A model generated the notes under the pieces. It was given only the letters and a program-made list of their open reading frames with translations, made no database searches and was not told the DNA's origin. This document shows, one piece after another, positions 28,225-37,519 of a stretch of 64,000 nt of DNA (positions are counted from its first letter, which is position 1; each line of letters begins with the position of its first letter). Source of the DNA: CAYLWN01 sp964387625 (GTDB lineage: Bacteria; Patescibacteriota; Microgenomatia; UBA10105); NCBI GenBank assembly GCA_964387625.1, contig CAYLWN010000001.1, positions 62,001-126,000 on the forward strand, in the 5' to 3' direction. The position numbers and the translations under genes were made by a program.

Positions 28225-30282
28225 ATGAAAAAAATTATCAATAAAAATTTTAAAACATTATTACCTGTTATAAACGCAATACTAATAGGTTTACAGTGGA
28301 TGATTGCGGCTTTTCTGATAGTTGGTTTACATCCCAGACCCAGACAGTTGGATTTGTTAACTGATTTAGGCAAGTACTGGTATAGACCGGAATATGATTT
28401 ATTAATTTATATATGCGGTTGTTTTGTTGTTTTATTGTTAATTTTTATTTTTACCCGGATAGAGCAAAAACTGCATTTTACGTACAGTTTATTATCATGT
28501 GTAATACAATTAATACTAGTTGTGTTTTTTAAAAATTTTATTTTAGACTTCTGGAAACAACCTGTTAATTATAACTTAAAAGTTCTGCTGACCATGATCT
28601 GGGCATTTATCTTAGTTTTTCCAAGTATGTTAGCTGTATATTTTTCCGTGAAAAATACCAGATGGAAATTTCCATTCAGCTCGAGACTAAATATGAATCT
28701 TATTGACCTGATTTTTCCGCTACTTATCATATTATTAATTTATATTCCGGATATGAAAAACCTGTCTGGAAAAATATATTTAAATGATCAATTTTTACAT
28801 TGGAATTCATTTGCAATCAGACCGGCATTAGGTTTTAGACACGGTTTGACGTTGGGTAAAGAGATGTTTGTTCAGTACGGTTTGGGATGGCCGGTTGTTA
28901 TGTCTCTTCTAAATCCTCCCGATTTGACATATAGCAGCATGATCCATGTCGGAATTATTTATGCAGGAATTTATTATATTGGATTATATATTTTATTGCG
29001 TTTATTAACCAGGGATATATTTTGGTCTATCACAGGCACATGTTTGACGCTTTTGTTTCAATTTTTTACCCGAAATTTTCCTTTACCTTTTTTTTGGGAA
29101 ACTCCTTCTTCAACAATTCTTAGAATGCCGTTTGACGTTTGGTTTTTTAGCGCTGTTGTTTTGGCAATAAATTCAGGATTTACGTTTTGGAAAATTGTAG
29201 CAGCTATTTTTACCGGTTTAGCAATTTTATTTGAATTTGATACGGGAATTTATCTGGCATTTACCTTTGGTTTTTATTTGGTTGTTCCCATAATCAACGC
29301 AGTTATAAATAAAAAATATCAAACAGTTAAAAAAGAAATTTATATTTCTTTATTATGTATTTTTACAGTTTGCATAATTTTATTTGGTAGCATGGCATTT
29401 GTTGTAAAAGTTTCGGTATTAGATATTAAATATTGGTCGGTACTGATTGAAGGAATTAAGGAGTACGGTGGGGGTATTACTAGTTTACCTCTTGCCACTC
29501 TCAGATCGAACAGCTCTTTAATTGTGTTTGAGTTAATTATTGGTATGTATTTATTCGTGGTAGGTAATTGGTTGATAAAATTTTTGAATAAAAAATCGCA
29601 TTCAGAAGATATGTTCGTAGCAGGATTAGGTTTTTATGGTTTGGTAATGCTTTTAATCTTTATTGGCAGATCACATATATTAAATTTAATGTATCCAACT
29701 GTGCCGTTTTGGATTTTATTTACCTGGGTAGTAGTAAAGATTTATAAGTTAATGTCTGTTCACTACAAGCAAATACAATCATATATACCAGCAATATCAG
29801 TTATAACTGTAGGAATACTATTATTGACTAATCCGGCTTATCAAAATTACTCCAATATATTAAACTCGTATTTTAAAGGAAGTGATAAAAATGAAATATG
29901 CTTGTTTCAAGATCATAATGATGTTTGCGGATTGCCGGAAACAGAAAGAAAAACAGCCATTGATTTTACAGATATTACTACGAAAATGAAAACATGGCAA
30001 TCACAAGGAAAAACAGTAGCAGTTTTTGATGACTATGATACAAGATATTATCTTGCTATTAATAGTTATCCTAAGTTTAGGTACACGCCATATGATATTT
30101 TTACTAAAAAACAACTGGAATATATTAGTCAACAAATTATTAATAAACAACCAGATTATATTCTGATCAGAAAAGACGCTCCAAAAAATGATATTATGAC
30201 AGAAACACAGGGATTAATAAATAGTTATTATCAGCAGGAGAAAGACTTGAGTATTTTCAATGTTTGGCAAAAGAATAATTAG
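28225..30282 (+). CDS. Large polytopic membrane protein, GT-C-like candidate
   Basis: 685 residues, with two or three hydrophobic segments before a PMT-like block. NDQFLHWNSF near residue 188 precedes many further helices, and the last ~150 residues are soluble (FDDYDTRYYLAIN near 595). Size and topology fit a GT-C transferase or polymer ligase, but no diagnostic motif is present, so function is open. The gene is richer in G+C than most here (26 of 60 bases on the line starting at 28321). It heads the + run to 36201 and has a leaderless promoter. Confidence 0.45.
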   Translation: MKKIINKNFKTLLPVINAILIGLQWMIAAFLIVGLHPRPRQLDLLTDLGKYWYRPEYDLLIYICGCFVVLLLIFIFTRIEQKLHFTYSLLSCVIQLILVVFFKNFILDFWKQPVNYNLKVLLTMIWAFILVFPSMLAVYFSVKNTRWKFPFSSRLNMNLIDLIFPLLIILLIYIPDMKNLSGKIYLNDQFLHWNSFAIRPALGFRHGLTLGKEMFVQYGLGWPVVMSLLNPPDLTYSSMIHVGIIYAGIYYIGLYILLRLLTRDIFWSITGTCLTLLFQFFTRNFPLPFFWETPSSTILRMPFDVWFFSAVVLAINSGFTFWKIVAAIFTGLAILFEFDTGIYLAFTFGFYLVVPIINAVINKKYQTVKKEIYISLLCIFTVCIILFGSMAFVVKVSVLDIKYWSVLIEGIKEYGGGITSLPLATLRSNSSLIVFELIIGMYLFVVGNWLIKFLNKKSHSEDMFVAGLGFYGLVMLLIFIGRSHILNLMYPTVPFWILFTWVVVKIYKLMSVHYKQIQSYIPAISVITVGILLLTNPAYQNYSNILNSYFKGSDKNEICLFQDHNDVCGLPETERKTAIDFTDITTKMKTWQSQGKTVAVFDDYDTRYYLAINSYPKFRYTPYDIFTKKQLEYISQQIINKQPDYILIRKDAPKNDIMTETQGLINSYYQQEKDLSIFNVWQKNN

Positions 30283-30325
30283 CAGTTAACGCGAATAAGA
30301 GTGGTAGTGATAATCTCATCATCTT

Positions 30326-31531
30326 ATGCCAGTTTTAATATTTTCTATTTTTATATTTATTTTGTTTTTTAAAAGTTTATTTGTTTATTTTGTACAGGAT
30401 GATTTCTATTTTTTAGCTATCACAAGAATTCATACTTTTTCGCAATTTTTTTCATTGTTTATTCCTGATCCTAATAATGTTTGGTATCGGCCTTTATCTT
30501 CACCGGTATTTTTTTATTTATTAAAATTATTGTTTGGTTATAATCCATTTGGATTTCATCTGATAGTTTTTGTTACACATGTATTTACCATATGGTTACT
30601 TTATTTTTTCATAAAAACGATTTTAAAAAATAATTTAATTGCATTATTATCAGGATTATTTTATGGCATTCATCAATTGCATACAGTATCTCTTTCATGG
30701 CTCGCAACATACCCATTTATATTAGGGCCGACAATGCTGTTATTAACGTTAATATTTTTTTATAAACAAAAAATATATTTATCATTACTTTTTTTTATAT
30801 TCGGATTATTATCTTGGGAAATTATTGTTATCGTACCGATAATTTTAATACTCTTTACAATTCTTATAGAAAAGCAAAAAAAGTTTCTCAGAATAACTCC
30901 ATTTATATGTTTATCAGTGTTATTGGTCATTGTTAGATTAGTTATTTTTAAAACTGAAGTTAAAACAAATCTTTATAGCATACAATTTTCCTGGGAAATA
31001 ATAAGTTTGTTTAAATTCTATTTATTGAGACTAGTGGGTTTACCTATGTTGATAACAGAAATGCCAAATGTAGAAAAAATTATTACTTTATTGCTTTCAG
31101 GATTTTTTACAATAATTACAATTTATGGATTCTATTTATCTTATATTAAACGGCATTTACAAAAAAGAATTGTGCTATTTTTATTATTACTAATGATTAT
31201 TGGTATTGGTCCCTTCTTATTTTTACCGAACCATATAGCTCCGCATTATTTATCTGTAGCTCTTATAGGTTATGCTATTTTATCTGCATACGGTATTTAT
31301 GAAGTCATACTTAATATAAAACATAAAAAGATAATTTCTACGATAATAATATTGATTTTTGTAATAAATCAATACATTGGAATAGATTGGACTTATAAAA
31401 CACATTGGATATTTCAAAGAGCTGTTTTAGCCAAAAAATTAATAGAAAATAATCAATTAATTCAAAAAATTGGAACCGAAGAATATTTTTCTTTAGGCGG
31501 AGAAAACGGTTATACTGCTTTGCATAAATGA
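30326..31531 (+). CDS. Polytopic membrane protein, GT-C-like glycosyltransferase candidate
   Basis: 401 residues, almost wholly hydrophobic. One N-terminal helix leads to FVQDDFYFL with D25-D26, then NNVWYRPLSSP, a pattern found in several bacterial GT-C families with a first-loop acidic pair and a downstream W-x-R-P motif. It would transfer a sugar from a polyprenyl carrier outside the cytoplasm. Its TGA overlaps the next gene's ATG (ATGA). Little soluble tail remains, unlike its neighbours. Confidence 0.55.
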   Translation: MPVLIFSIFIFILFFKSLFVYFVQDDFYFLAITRIHTFSQFFSLFIPDPNNVWYRPLSSPVFFYLLKLLFGYNPFGFHLIVFVTHVFTIWLLYFFIKTILKNNLIALLSGLFYGIHQLHTVSLSWLATYPFILGPTMLLLTLIFFYKQKIYLSLLFFIFGLLSWEIIVIVPIILILFTILIEKQKKFLRITPFICLSVLLVIVRLVIFKTEVKTNLYSIQFSWEIISLFKFYLLRLVGLPMLITEMPNVEKIITLLLSGFFTIITIYGFYLSYIKRHLQKRIVLFLLLLMIIGIGPFLFLPNHIAPHYLSVALIGYAILSAYGIYEVILNIKHKKIISTIIILIFVINQYIGIDWTYKTHWIFQRAVLAKKLIENNQLIQKIGTEEYFSLGGENGYTALHK

Positions 31532-32697
31532 AATCATTGAATATTTTTATAATTAAAAATGCATACTTATTTATTTTAATAATTATTGCCACATTAATGT
31601 TTTTTCTTGTTTTAGGCAATAAATCTCCCTATTTTTCTTCGGACTCTTATCTTTATAAACATTTTTATTATCAGTTTAAAGGGCATTCATTCGATGAATC
31701 ACGTAATAAAATTCTTAATGAAATTAATGTAACTAATTTTGATGAAGCCACCAAAAATATCTTATTAAATGATGAAACATATAGTATAAGTTTAAATTTA
31801 GTTAATCGAAGGGTATTTTATCCTTATGTTTCTTTTCTATTAAGTAATTTTATGCAAAATGACTATAATAATTTATTAATTCCAGTGTATTTTTCATACA
31901 TAGGAGTAATTATTATGATTTATGTTTTGATTAAATCTAATAAACCGGTTTTATTTTCTTTTGGTTCTGCTTTATTATTTTTAAGCTTTTACCCATTTAT
32001 CTATTGGTCAACATATTTTTTGACTTATACAATTGGGACTTTTTTTTGGATGTTTAACGTATTTGCAGCTTATAAATATTTGAGGGAAAAATGCAATAAA
32101 TGGCTAGTTTTATATATTTTTAGTCTGATTTTGTCATTAACTAATCGTGAGACCAGTATTTTACTACTGCCTTTTTTAATGTTTGTAAAAATATTTTGTT
32201 TATTTAGACCTAATCTTAAACAAACAAAAATACAATTAAATAAGCTATTGTTTTCTACCATTTTAATTATTGCAGGCTTTTTCATGTTTATATTTCTATT
32301 TAAACAGAAAAATATTATTGACGCTATTGTTTATAACCAAAATAATTTTGGTTTATATAACAAACCAAGATCATTAATAGATGTTATATCATTTTGGTTT
32401 AATTCAGTAATTTATGTTCATCAGGGTATACTCAATGATTTACTGAAACACAAATATTGGGGGACAATTTTATTATTAACTTTATTAAATATATTTTTTA
32501 GAAAAATAAAGAAAATAGATCAATTGGAAATCATTTTAATCAGTTCCGCCTTTGCATCATATTGTGGATTACTGATTTATCCGATATTAAGTTACAGATA
32601 TTTTTTTCCAATCGTAGCAAGCTTAAGCTATTTTTATTGGGATTTAATCAGTTTTTACTTAAATAAATTAACGATATTTATCAAAAAAAATAACTAA
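31528..32697 (+). CDS. Polytopic membrane protein, GT-C-like candidate
   Basis: 389 residues. First helix, then SSDSYLYKHFYYQF with D39, an ~60-residue polar loop and then repeated hydrophobic segments, with LTNRETSILLLP near 195 as in several GT-C membrane proteins. Overlaps the gene before it by four bases. No soluble C-terminal domain. Exact family not recognised. Confidence 0.45.
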   Translation: MKSLNIFIIKNAYLFILIIIATLMFFLVLGNKSPYFSSDSYLYKHFYYQFKGHSFDESRNKILNEINVTNFDEATKNILLNDETYSISLNLVNRRVFYPYVSFLLSNFMQNDYNNLLIPVYFSYIGVIIMIYVLIKSNKPVLFSFGSALLFLSFYPFIYWSTYFLTYTIGTFFWMFNVFAAYKYLREKCNKWLVLYIFSLILSLTNRETSILLLPFLMFVKIFCLFRPNLKQTKIQLNKLLFSTILIIAGFFMFIFLFKQKNIIDAIVYNQNNFGLYNKPRSLIDVISFWFNSVIYVHQGILNDLLKHKYWGTILLLTLLNIFFRKIKKIDQLEIILISSAFASYCGLLIYPILSYRYFFPIVASLSYFYWDLISFYLNKLTIFIKKNN

Positions 32698-32707
32698 TTA
32701 ATTTTTT

Positions 32708-32737
32708 TTGGTTTATTTAAACATCGGACCTTATAAA
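32708..32737 (+). promoter_or_regulatory. Weak candidate promoter before the 32750 gene
   Basis: TTGGTT (32708-32713) and TATAAA (32732-32737) are 18 bases apart in the 52-base gap between two membrane-protein genes. The -10 lies 12 bases before the ATG, giving a very short leader. Both boxes are imperfect and the region is AT-rich, so this is a weak call. Confidence 0.3.
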
Positions 32738-32749
32738 TAATTAAATATA

Positions 32750-34414
32750 ATGTATAAGAAAATTACCGTTTTCATAATTTGTTTAAGCGTAATTTTACTG
32801 TATATGTCTCCATATATAATTTTGGGAGAAAAATCCTATCTACCGATTAACGACAATTTAGATGGGCCTTTTATAGATTATGTTTTACTGTCAAGAAGCA
32901 ATAAGATTTTTTCAGGTCTTACTGCGGTTTTGCCTCAAATTGCTAACGGAATATCCAGAAATGTATTCCCTAGTGAATTTGACTTAACTTTATGGTTTTT
33001 TTATTTTTTTCCACCGTTTGCAGCTTATTTTGTTAATCTTTTACTCTATAGAATTTTAGCATTTTTTGGTATGTTTTTACTGCTTAAAAAGCATATCTTA
33101 GATAAGAAAATTAACCAGTTAATATTATTTTCAGTTTCACTGATTTTTGCGCTTTTACCATTTTTATCATTTGGCTCGGGTTGTATAGCTTTGTTACCTT
33201 TAACTTTTTATATTTTTTTAAATATCAGGAAAAATAAATATTGTTGGTATGATTGGGTGATACTGGGATTTATTCCACTGTATTCAAATTTACCTTTAGT
33301 TTACACATTTTTTATTTTATTTTTAGGTTTATTATGGTTGTTCGATCTAATTAAATATAAGAAGATAAATCCGATATTTGTTTATGCATTGATAACATTT
33401 TCTGTATTGTTTTTAATTAAAGAATATCGGTTAGTTTATATTACTTTTTTTGATCATAGTTATATTTCTCATCGGGTAGAATTTGTAATAATAAAAGATT
33501 CAATCTCGCAATGTTTACAAAAAACATTGGATATCTTGCATTATGGACAATATCATGCTCAAAGCAGTGCATTTCCGGTTTTAATAATTTCCTGGATTGT
33601 TGCATTTTTACATATTCGAAAAAATAAACTGAAAGCTAATTTTTATTGGACAACTGCAATCATATTCTTTTTTGCTCTCTGTTACGGGTTTCGCGATGTC
33701 TGGTTTTGGAAAGACATTGGCAGCAAAATTACACTACTGCATGCTTTTGATATCAGTAGATTTTTTATGTTGTTGCCCTTATTTTGGTATATAAATTGGG
33801 CATATTCATTACAAGTAATATGGCAAATCAAAAAATATGGTCAACAACTAACAGTGTTATTAATTGCAATACAATTGATGCTTATTTTTTATAAGAATGA
33901 AATAGTGCAAGGATCAATAACATATAAAATAAATTTTAAACAATTCTTTGCAGAAGAACTTTTTACTAAAATCAAATCTGATATCGGTGATAAAACAAAC
34001 AGTTTTCGTATAGTTAGTTTGGGAATTCATCCATCAATAGCATCATATAATGGTTTTTTTACCTTAGACTTTTACCTTAACAATTATCCACTAAAGTATA
34101 AACATGAATTTCGGCAAATAATTTCTGGTGAATTGAAAAAAAACATGGAATTACAGAAATTTTTTGATGAATGGGGGAGTCGGTGTTATTTATTTTCTCA
34201 AGATCTACCGGTTCATCCTTGGACAAAATCAATATACGAAACAATAAAAATACAAGACTTAATAATTGATACATACAAATTTAAGAGCATGGGTGGAAAA
34301 TATTTATTTTCTGCTGCAGAAATTATGCATCCGGAAATTAATAACCTTAAATTTTATAAAAAATATTCAAATGTAAATTCTGCTTGGGATATTTATGTAT
34401 ATAAATTATTGTAG
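32750..34414 (+). CDS. Polytopic membrane protein (possibly DUF6044-like)
   Basis: 554 residues. One N-terminal helix is followed by LPINDNLDGPF with D35 and D38, an 'IxDNLD' pattern that I associate, from memory only, with an uncharacterised membrane family (DUF6044, including B. subtilis YkoS). Many hydrophobic segments follow, then a soluble tail of about 150 residues. The acidic loop again recalls GT-C enzymes. Located just before rfbF and rfbG. Confidence 0.45.
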   Translation: MYKKITVFIICLSVILLYMSPYIILGEKSYLPINDNLDGPFIDYVLLSRSNKIFSGLTAVLPQIANGISRNVFPSEFDLTLWFFYFFPPFAAYFVNLLLYRILAFFGMFLLLKKHILDKKINQLILFSVSLIFALLPFLSFGSGCIALLPLTFYIFLNIRKNKYCWYDWVILGFIPLYSNLPLVYTFFILFLGLLWLFDLIKYKKINPIFVYALITFSVLFLIKEYRLVYITFFDHSYISHRVEFVIIKDSISQCLQKTLDILHYGQYHAQSSAFPVLIISWIVAFLHIRKNKLKANFYWTTAIIFFFALCYGFRDVWFWKDIGSKITLLHAFDISRFFMLLPLFWYINWAYSLQVIWQIKKYGQQLTVLLIAIQLMLIFYKNEIVQGSITYKINFKQFFAEELFTKIKSDIGDKTNSFRIVSLGIHPSIASYNGFFTLDFYLNNYPLKYKHEFRQIISGELKKNMELQKFFDEWGSRCYLFSQDLPVHPWTKSIYETIKIQDLIIDTYKFKSMGGKYLFSAAEIMHPEINNLKFYKKYSNVNSAWDIYVYKLL

Positions 34415-34471
34415 GAAAATTATTAAATTTTATGTTATTATCCTAACCAATTAATAAGTTATATCATTTTT

Positions 34472-35251
34472 ATGCAAGTAATAATTCTTTGTGGTGGTTA
34501 TGGAACCAGACTTCGGGAAGAAACAGAATTTAAACCGAAACCCATGGTATTTATAGGTAAAAAGCCGATTATTTGGCATATCATGAAAATATATGCTTAT
34601 TATGGAATTAATGAATTCATTTTGGCGCTTGGGTACAAAGCTAATAATATTAAAGATTATTTTCTTAATCAAAAAGCTTTTACAACTGATTTCATTCTGC
34701 ATACCAGATCACACAAAACAAAATATTTTCTGGAAAATCGGACAGAAATAGATGATTTTAAGATAACCTTTGTAGATACTGGTTTAGATACTTTACCTGG
34801 AGAAAGGATTCTTCGTTGTGAAAACTATATTAGCAAAAAAGATAAACATTTTATGGTTACTTATGGAGATGGCGTTGCAGATATAAATCTTAAAAATTTA
34901 ATTAATTTTCATAATAAACAAAAAACTATCGGCACCATAATTGGTGTTCATCTCAGATCAAAATTTGGTTTGATGAATGTAAATACAAAAAATTTGGTTA
35001 CAAATTTTAACGAAAAACCAGTACTGACTGACTGGGTAAACGGTGGATACATGGTATTTAACCGAGAAGCTTTTAAATATTTCCGAAACGGGGAATCTGA
35101 ACATCCGGCTTTAAAACGACTAGCAAAAAAAAGAGAACTGTCGTTTTTTAAGCATACTGGATTTTGGTTTGCGGTGGACACTATTAAGGAACTGACAGAA
35201 CTTAATCAAATGTGGACTATTGGAAACTGCCCTTGGAAGGTATGGAAATAG
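34472..35251 (+). CDS. rfbF: Glucose-1-phosphate cytidylyltransferase
   Basis: 259 residues, matching RfbF length. CGGYGTRLREET (7-18) is the nucleotidyltransferase signature, followed by KPKPMV, and the metal-binding YGDGVAD (131-137). The C-terminal LTELNQMW...GNCPWKVW is typical of RfbF. It joins glucose-1-phosphate and CTP into CDP-glucose, the first step to CDP-3,6-dideoxyhexoses. It overlaps the CDP-glucose dehydratase gene. Start is ATG with TTATAT seven bases before it, possibly a leaderless promoter. Confidence 0.92.
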   Translation: MQVIILCGGYGTRLREETEFKPKPMVFIGKKPIIWHIMKIYAYYGINEFILALGYKANNIKDYFLNQKAFTTDFILHTRSHKTKYFLENRTEIDDFKITFVDTGLDTLPGERILRCENYISKKDKHFMVTYGDGVADINLKNLINFHNKQKTIGTIIGVHLRSKFGLMNVNTKNLVTNFNEKPVLTDWVNGGYMVFNREAFKYFRNGESEHPALKRLAKKRELSFFKHTGFWFAVDTIKELTELNQMWTIGNCPWKVWK

Positions 35252-36201
35252 TAAATAAAAACATCTTAATAACGGGAGGTGTTGGTTTTATCGGTAGTCA
35301 TTTAGTTAAAGCCTTAACTGATCAAGGAATTTTTCCAATCGTATTATATCGTTCGATTGACCTAAAAAGTTATTTTACTTTACAAAATCTAAATACCAAG
35401 ACACAATTAATTTATCAAGATATAAACGATTATGCTGGTGTTTATAGAATAATAACAAAATATAAAATTAATGTTGTTTTTCATTTAGCAGCTCAGGCTC
35501 TGGTTGAATTAGCTTATGATAACCCATTAGATACTTTATTAACAAACATAATTGGAACTGCCAATATTCTCGAAGTCTGTCGTCAAAAAGGCGATATGGA
35601 TGCAATAATAGTAGCGTCATCAGACAAAGCATATGGAAAAAAAGGAAATGTTAAATATAAAGAATCTGATGCATTAGTAGGAAATCATCCTTATGAAACA
35701 TCGAAAGCCAGCGCAGATCTTATAGCCCAAATGTATATAAAAACTTATAATATGCCAATATCCATAACAAGATTTGGAAATGTATACGGTGAAGGAGATT
35801 TGAATTTTTCAAGAATAATTCCTGGAATTATGCAGGCATTAATTAAAAAACAAACGTTAGATGTTCGTAGTAACGGTAAGTTTATTAGAGATTATATATA
35901 TGTTGATGATGTTGTTAATGGATACTTATCAATAATAAAAAATTGGAATAAAATTTGTGGACAATCAATTAATTTTGGTTCAAAAGAAACATTAAGTGTA
36001 ATGGAAATAGTTCAATTAGTTGAAAAGACCCTCAAATTAAAAATAAAACATAGAATACTCAATAATTCAAAAAATGAAATAAATTATCAGTCTTTAAATG
36101 ATAATAAAGCCAGAAAAATACTCAAATGGCGACATAATTATAATCTTAAAAATATGCTACCTGAAATTTATTCATGGTATAAAAACAGCTTAACCCAGTA
36201 A
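35242..36201 (+). CDS. rfbG: CDP-glucose 4,6-dehydratase-like SDR
   Basis: 319 residues from the ATG chosen at 35242, which overlaps rfbF by ten bases. An in-frame ATG at 35212 lies inside conserved rfbF sequence and is less likely. NAD-binding GGVGFIG (12-18), AAQALVELAYDNPLDT as in RfbG, VASSDKAYGK, catalytic Y151 and K155 in YETSK, and DYIYVDDVV. It converts CDP-glucose to CDP-4-keto-6-deoxyglucose. It is shorter than enterobacterial RfbG (about 360 residues), and the position after rfbF supports the call. Confidence 0.85.
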   Translation: MEIVNKNILITGGVGFIGSHLVKALTDQGIFPIVLYRSIDLKSYFTLQNLNTKTQLIYQDINDYAGVYRIITKYKINVVFHLAAQALVELAYDNPLDTLLTNIIGTANILEVCRQKGDMDAIIVASSDKAYGKKGNVKYKESDALVGNHPYETSKASADLIAQMYIKTYNMPISITRFGNVYGEGDLNFSRIIPGIMQALIKKQTLDVRSNGKFIRDYIYVDDVVNGYLSIIKNWNKICGQSINFGSKETLSVMEIVQLVEKTLKLKIKHRILNNSKNEINYQSLNDNKARKILKWRHNYNLKNMLPEIYSWYKNSLTQ

Positions 36202-36343
36202 TTATTATTTAATTTGAGTTAATATTTTAAGGGAGTGATATTCCACTTCAATAATATCTTTTTTATAAAGTACTTGTAGCTCTTTTTAAGAAATAATTAT
36301 GATGTCTTGTAAATATTTATTACGATTAGGAGAATTGTTTTTA
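36202..36343. other. Intergenic gap between convergent genes
   Basis: 142 bases, AT-rich, between the stop of rfbG and the stop of the class I aminotransferase. There is no strong hairpin with a T tract on either strand; only a short imperfect repeat near 36234-36250. It is one of the few convergent junctions in the window with room for a terminator, yet none is clear. Confidence 0.5.
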
Positions 36344-37519
36344 TCAATGAATCACTTCTTTTATTCTTCTTATGCCTTCGATTAAGTTATCTTTAGAAGT
36401 AGCGTAAGAAATTCGTAAATACCCTTCACCGTATTCTCCAAATGAGGTACCATCTAAAAGTGCGACTCCGGCTTCCTTTAAAATATAATTAGCCCACCAT
36501 TTAGAGGATTTGCCTAATTTTTTAATATTAGGAAAAACATAAAAAGCCCCTTGTGGCATGCTACAGCTGATACCTGGGATAGAATTCAGTAAATTAACTA
36601 TCAGTTCTCTGCGAACCGTAAATTCTTTTAACATAGCTTTAAATTCAGTATCTGTGCCTGTTAATGCGGTTAGAGCGGCTTGTTGGGTAAATGAAGCTGT
36701 ACAGCCGATAGAATGGGTCAAAAAGCTGTCAACCTTATCAATATTTGCAACTGGTACTGCCAGATAACCTATCCGCCATCCGGTCATGCTATAAGTTTTA
36801 GAAAACCCATCAATCAAAAATGTCCGGTTCTGGACGTCCTTATTAGAGTAAAAACTGTGATATTTTTCTAATCCGTACAGAAATCGGGAATATATTTCAT
36901 CGGTTAAAATCCAACAACCTATATTTTTGATTAAATCAGCAATTTCCGATAAAATTTCCACAGGAATTATTCCTCCTGTAGGATTACTAGGAGAATTAAG
37001 AATTATCAATTTAGTTTTGGAAGATAATTTTTTTCGGAATAATTTCATGTCGAAACTAAAGTTATTTTCTTCCAAAAGCGGGATAGGAATCCCAGAACCC
37101 CCTAAAAAATTAATCAGTGAAGAATAAGTAGGAAAACCTGGATCCGGATAAATAACTTCATCACCATGGTTAATTACCAGAGACATAGCTGTGAAAATGG
37201 CATTTTTTGCGCTGGGAGTGACTGCAATTTGCTCGGGATTAATTTCAACATTACGCGACCGATTTAAATATTTTGCAATTTCCTGTCTTAAGGATAATAT
37301 TCCTAAAGGCGGTGTATATTTGGTAAAACCTGCATTTATAGCATGGACACCGGCTTGGCTAATATTTTTGGGAGTGGAGAAATCTGGTTGGCCGATTTCT
37401 AAATGAATAATTTTCTTTCCTTGTTGTTCTAATTGCGTAGCTTTATTTAATACCGAATATGCTCCTTCCGGTAACAAAAAACGTGTTTTATTAGTTAATA
37501 ATGGCGAATTATTTGTCAT
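36344..37519 (-). CDS. Class I/II PLP-dependent aminotransferase (AspC-like)
   Basis: 391 residues. LEIGQPDFSTP (40-50), NSPSNPTGG (175-183), TDEIYSRF (206-213), PLP-binding K241 in SKTYSMTGWRIGY and a C-terminal YLRISYA with the carboxylate-binding Arg; this is the aspartate/aromatic aminotransferase group. Such enzymes usually act on keto acids, not nucleotide sugars. It overlaps the ThDP-enzyme gene by 11 bases, so both probably act in one pathway, which could be amino-acid or branched-sugar chemistry. Composition is less AT-rich than neighbouring genes. Confidence 0.85.
   Translation of the reverse strand: MTNNSPLLTNKTRFLLPEGAYSVLNKATQLEQQGKKIIHLEIGQPDFSTPKNISQAGVHAINAGFTKYTPPLGILSLRQEIAKYLNRSRNVEINPEQIAVTPSAKNAIFTAMSLVINHGDEVIYPDPGFPTYSSLINFLGGSGIPIPLLEENNFSFDMKLFRKKLSSKTKLIILNSPSNPTGGIIPVEILSEIADLIKNIGCWILTDEIYSRFLYGLEKYHSFYSNKDVQNRTFLIDGFSKTYSMTGWRIGYLAVPVANIDKVDSFLTHSIGCTASFTQQAALTALTGTDTEFKAMLKEFTVRRELIVNLLNSIPGISCSMPQGAFYVFPNIKKLGKSSKWWANYILKEAGVALLDGTSFGEYGEGYLRISYATSKDNLIEGIRRIKEVIH

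Noticed and set aside
35212..35241. Longer start for rfbG
   Set aside because: These ten codons lie inside the conserved C-terminal motif of rfbF in another frame, and the ATG at 35242 leads directly into the NAD-binding strand.
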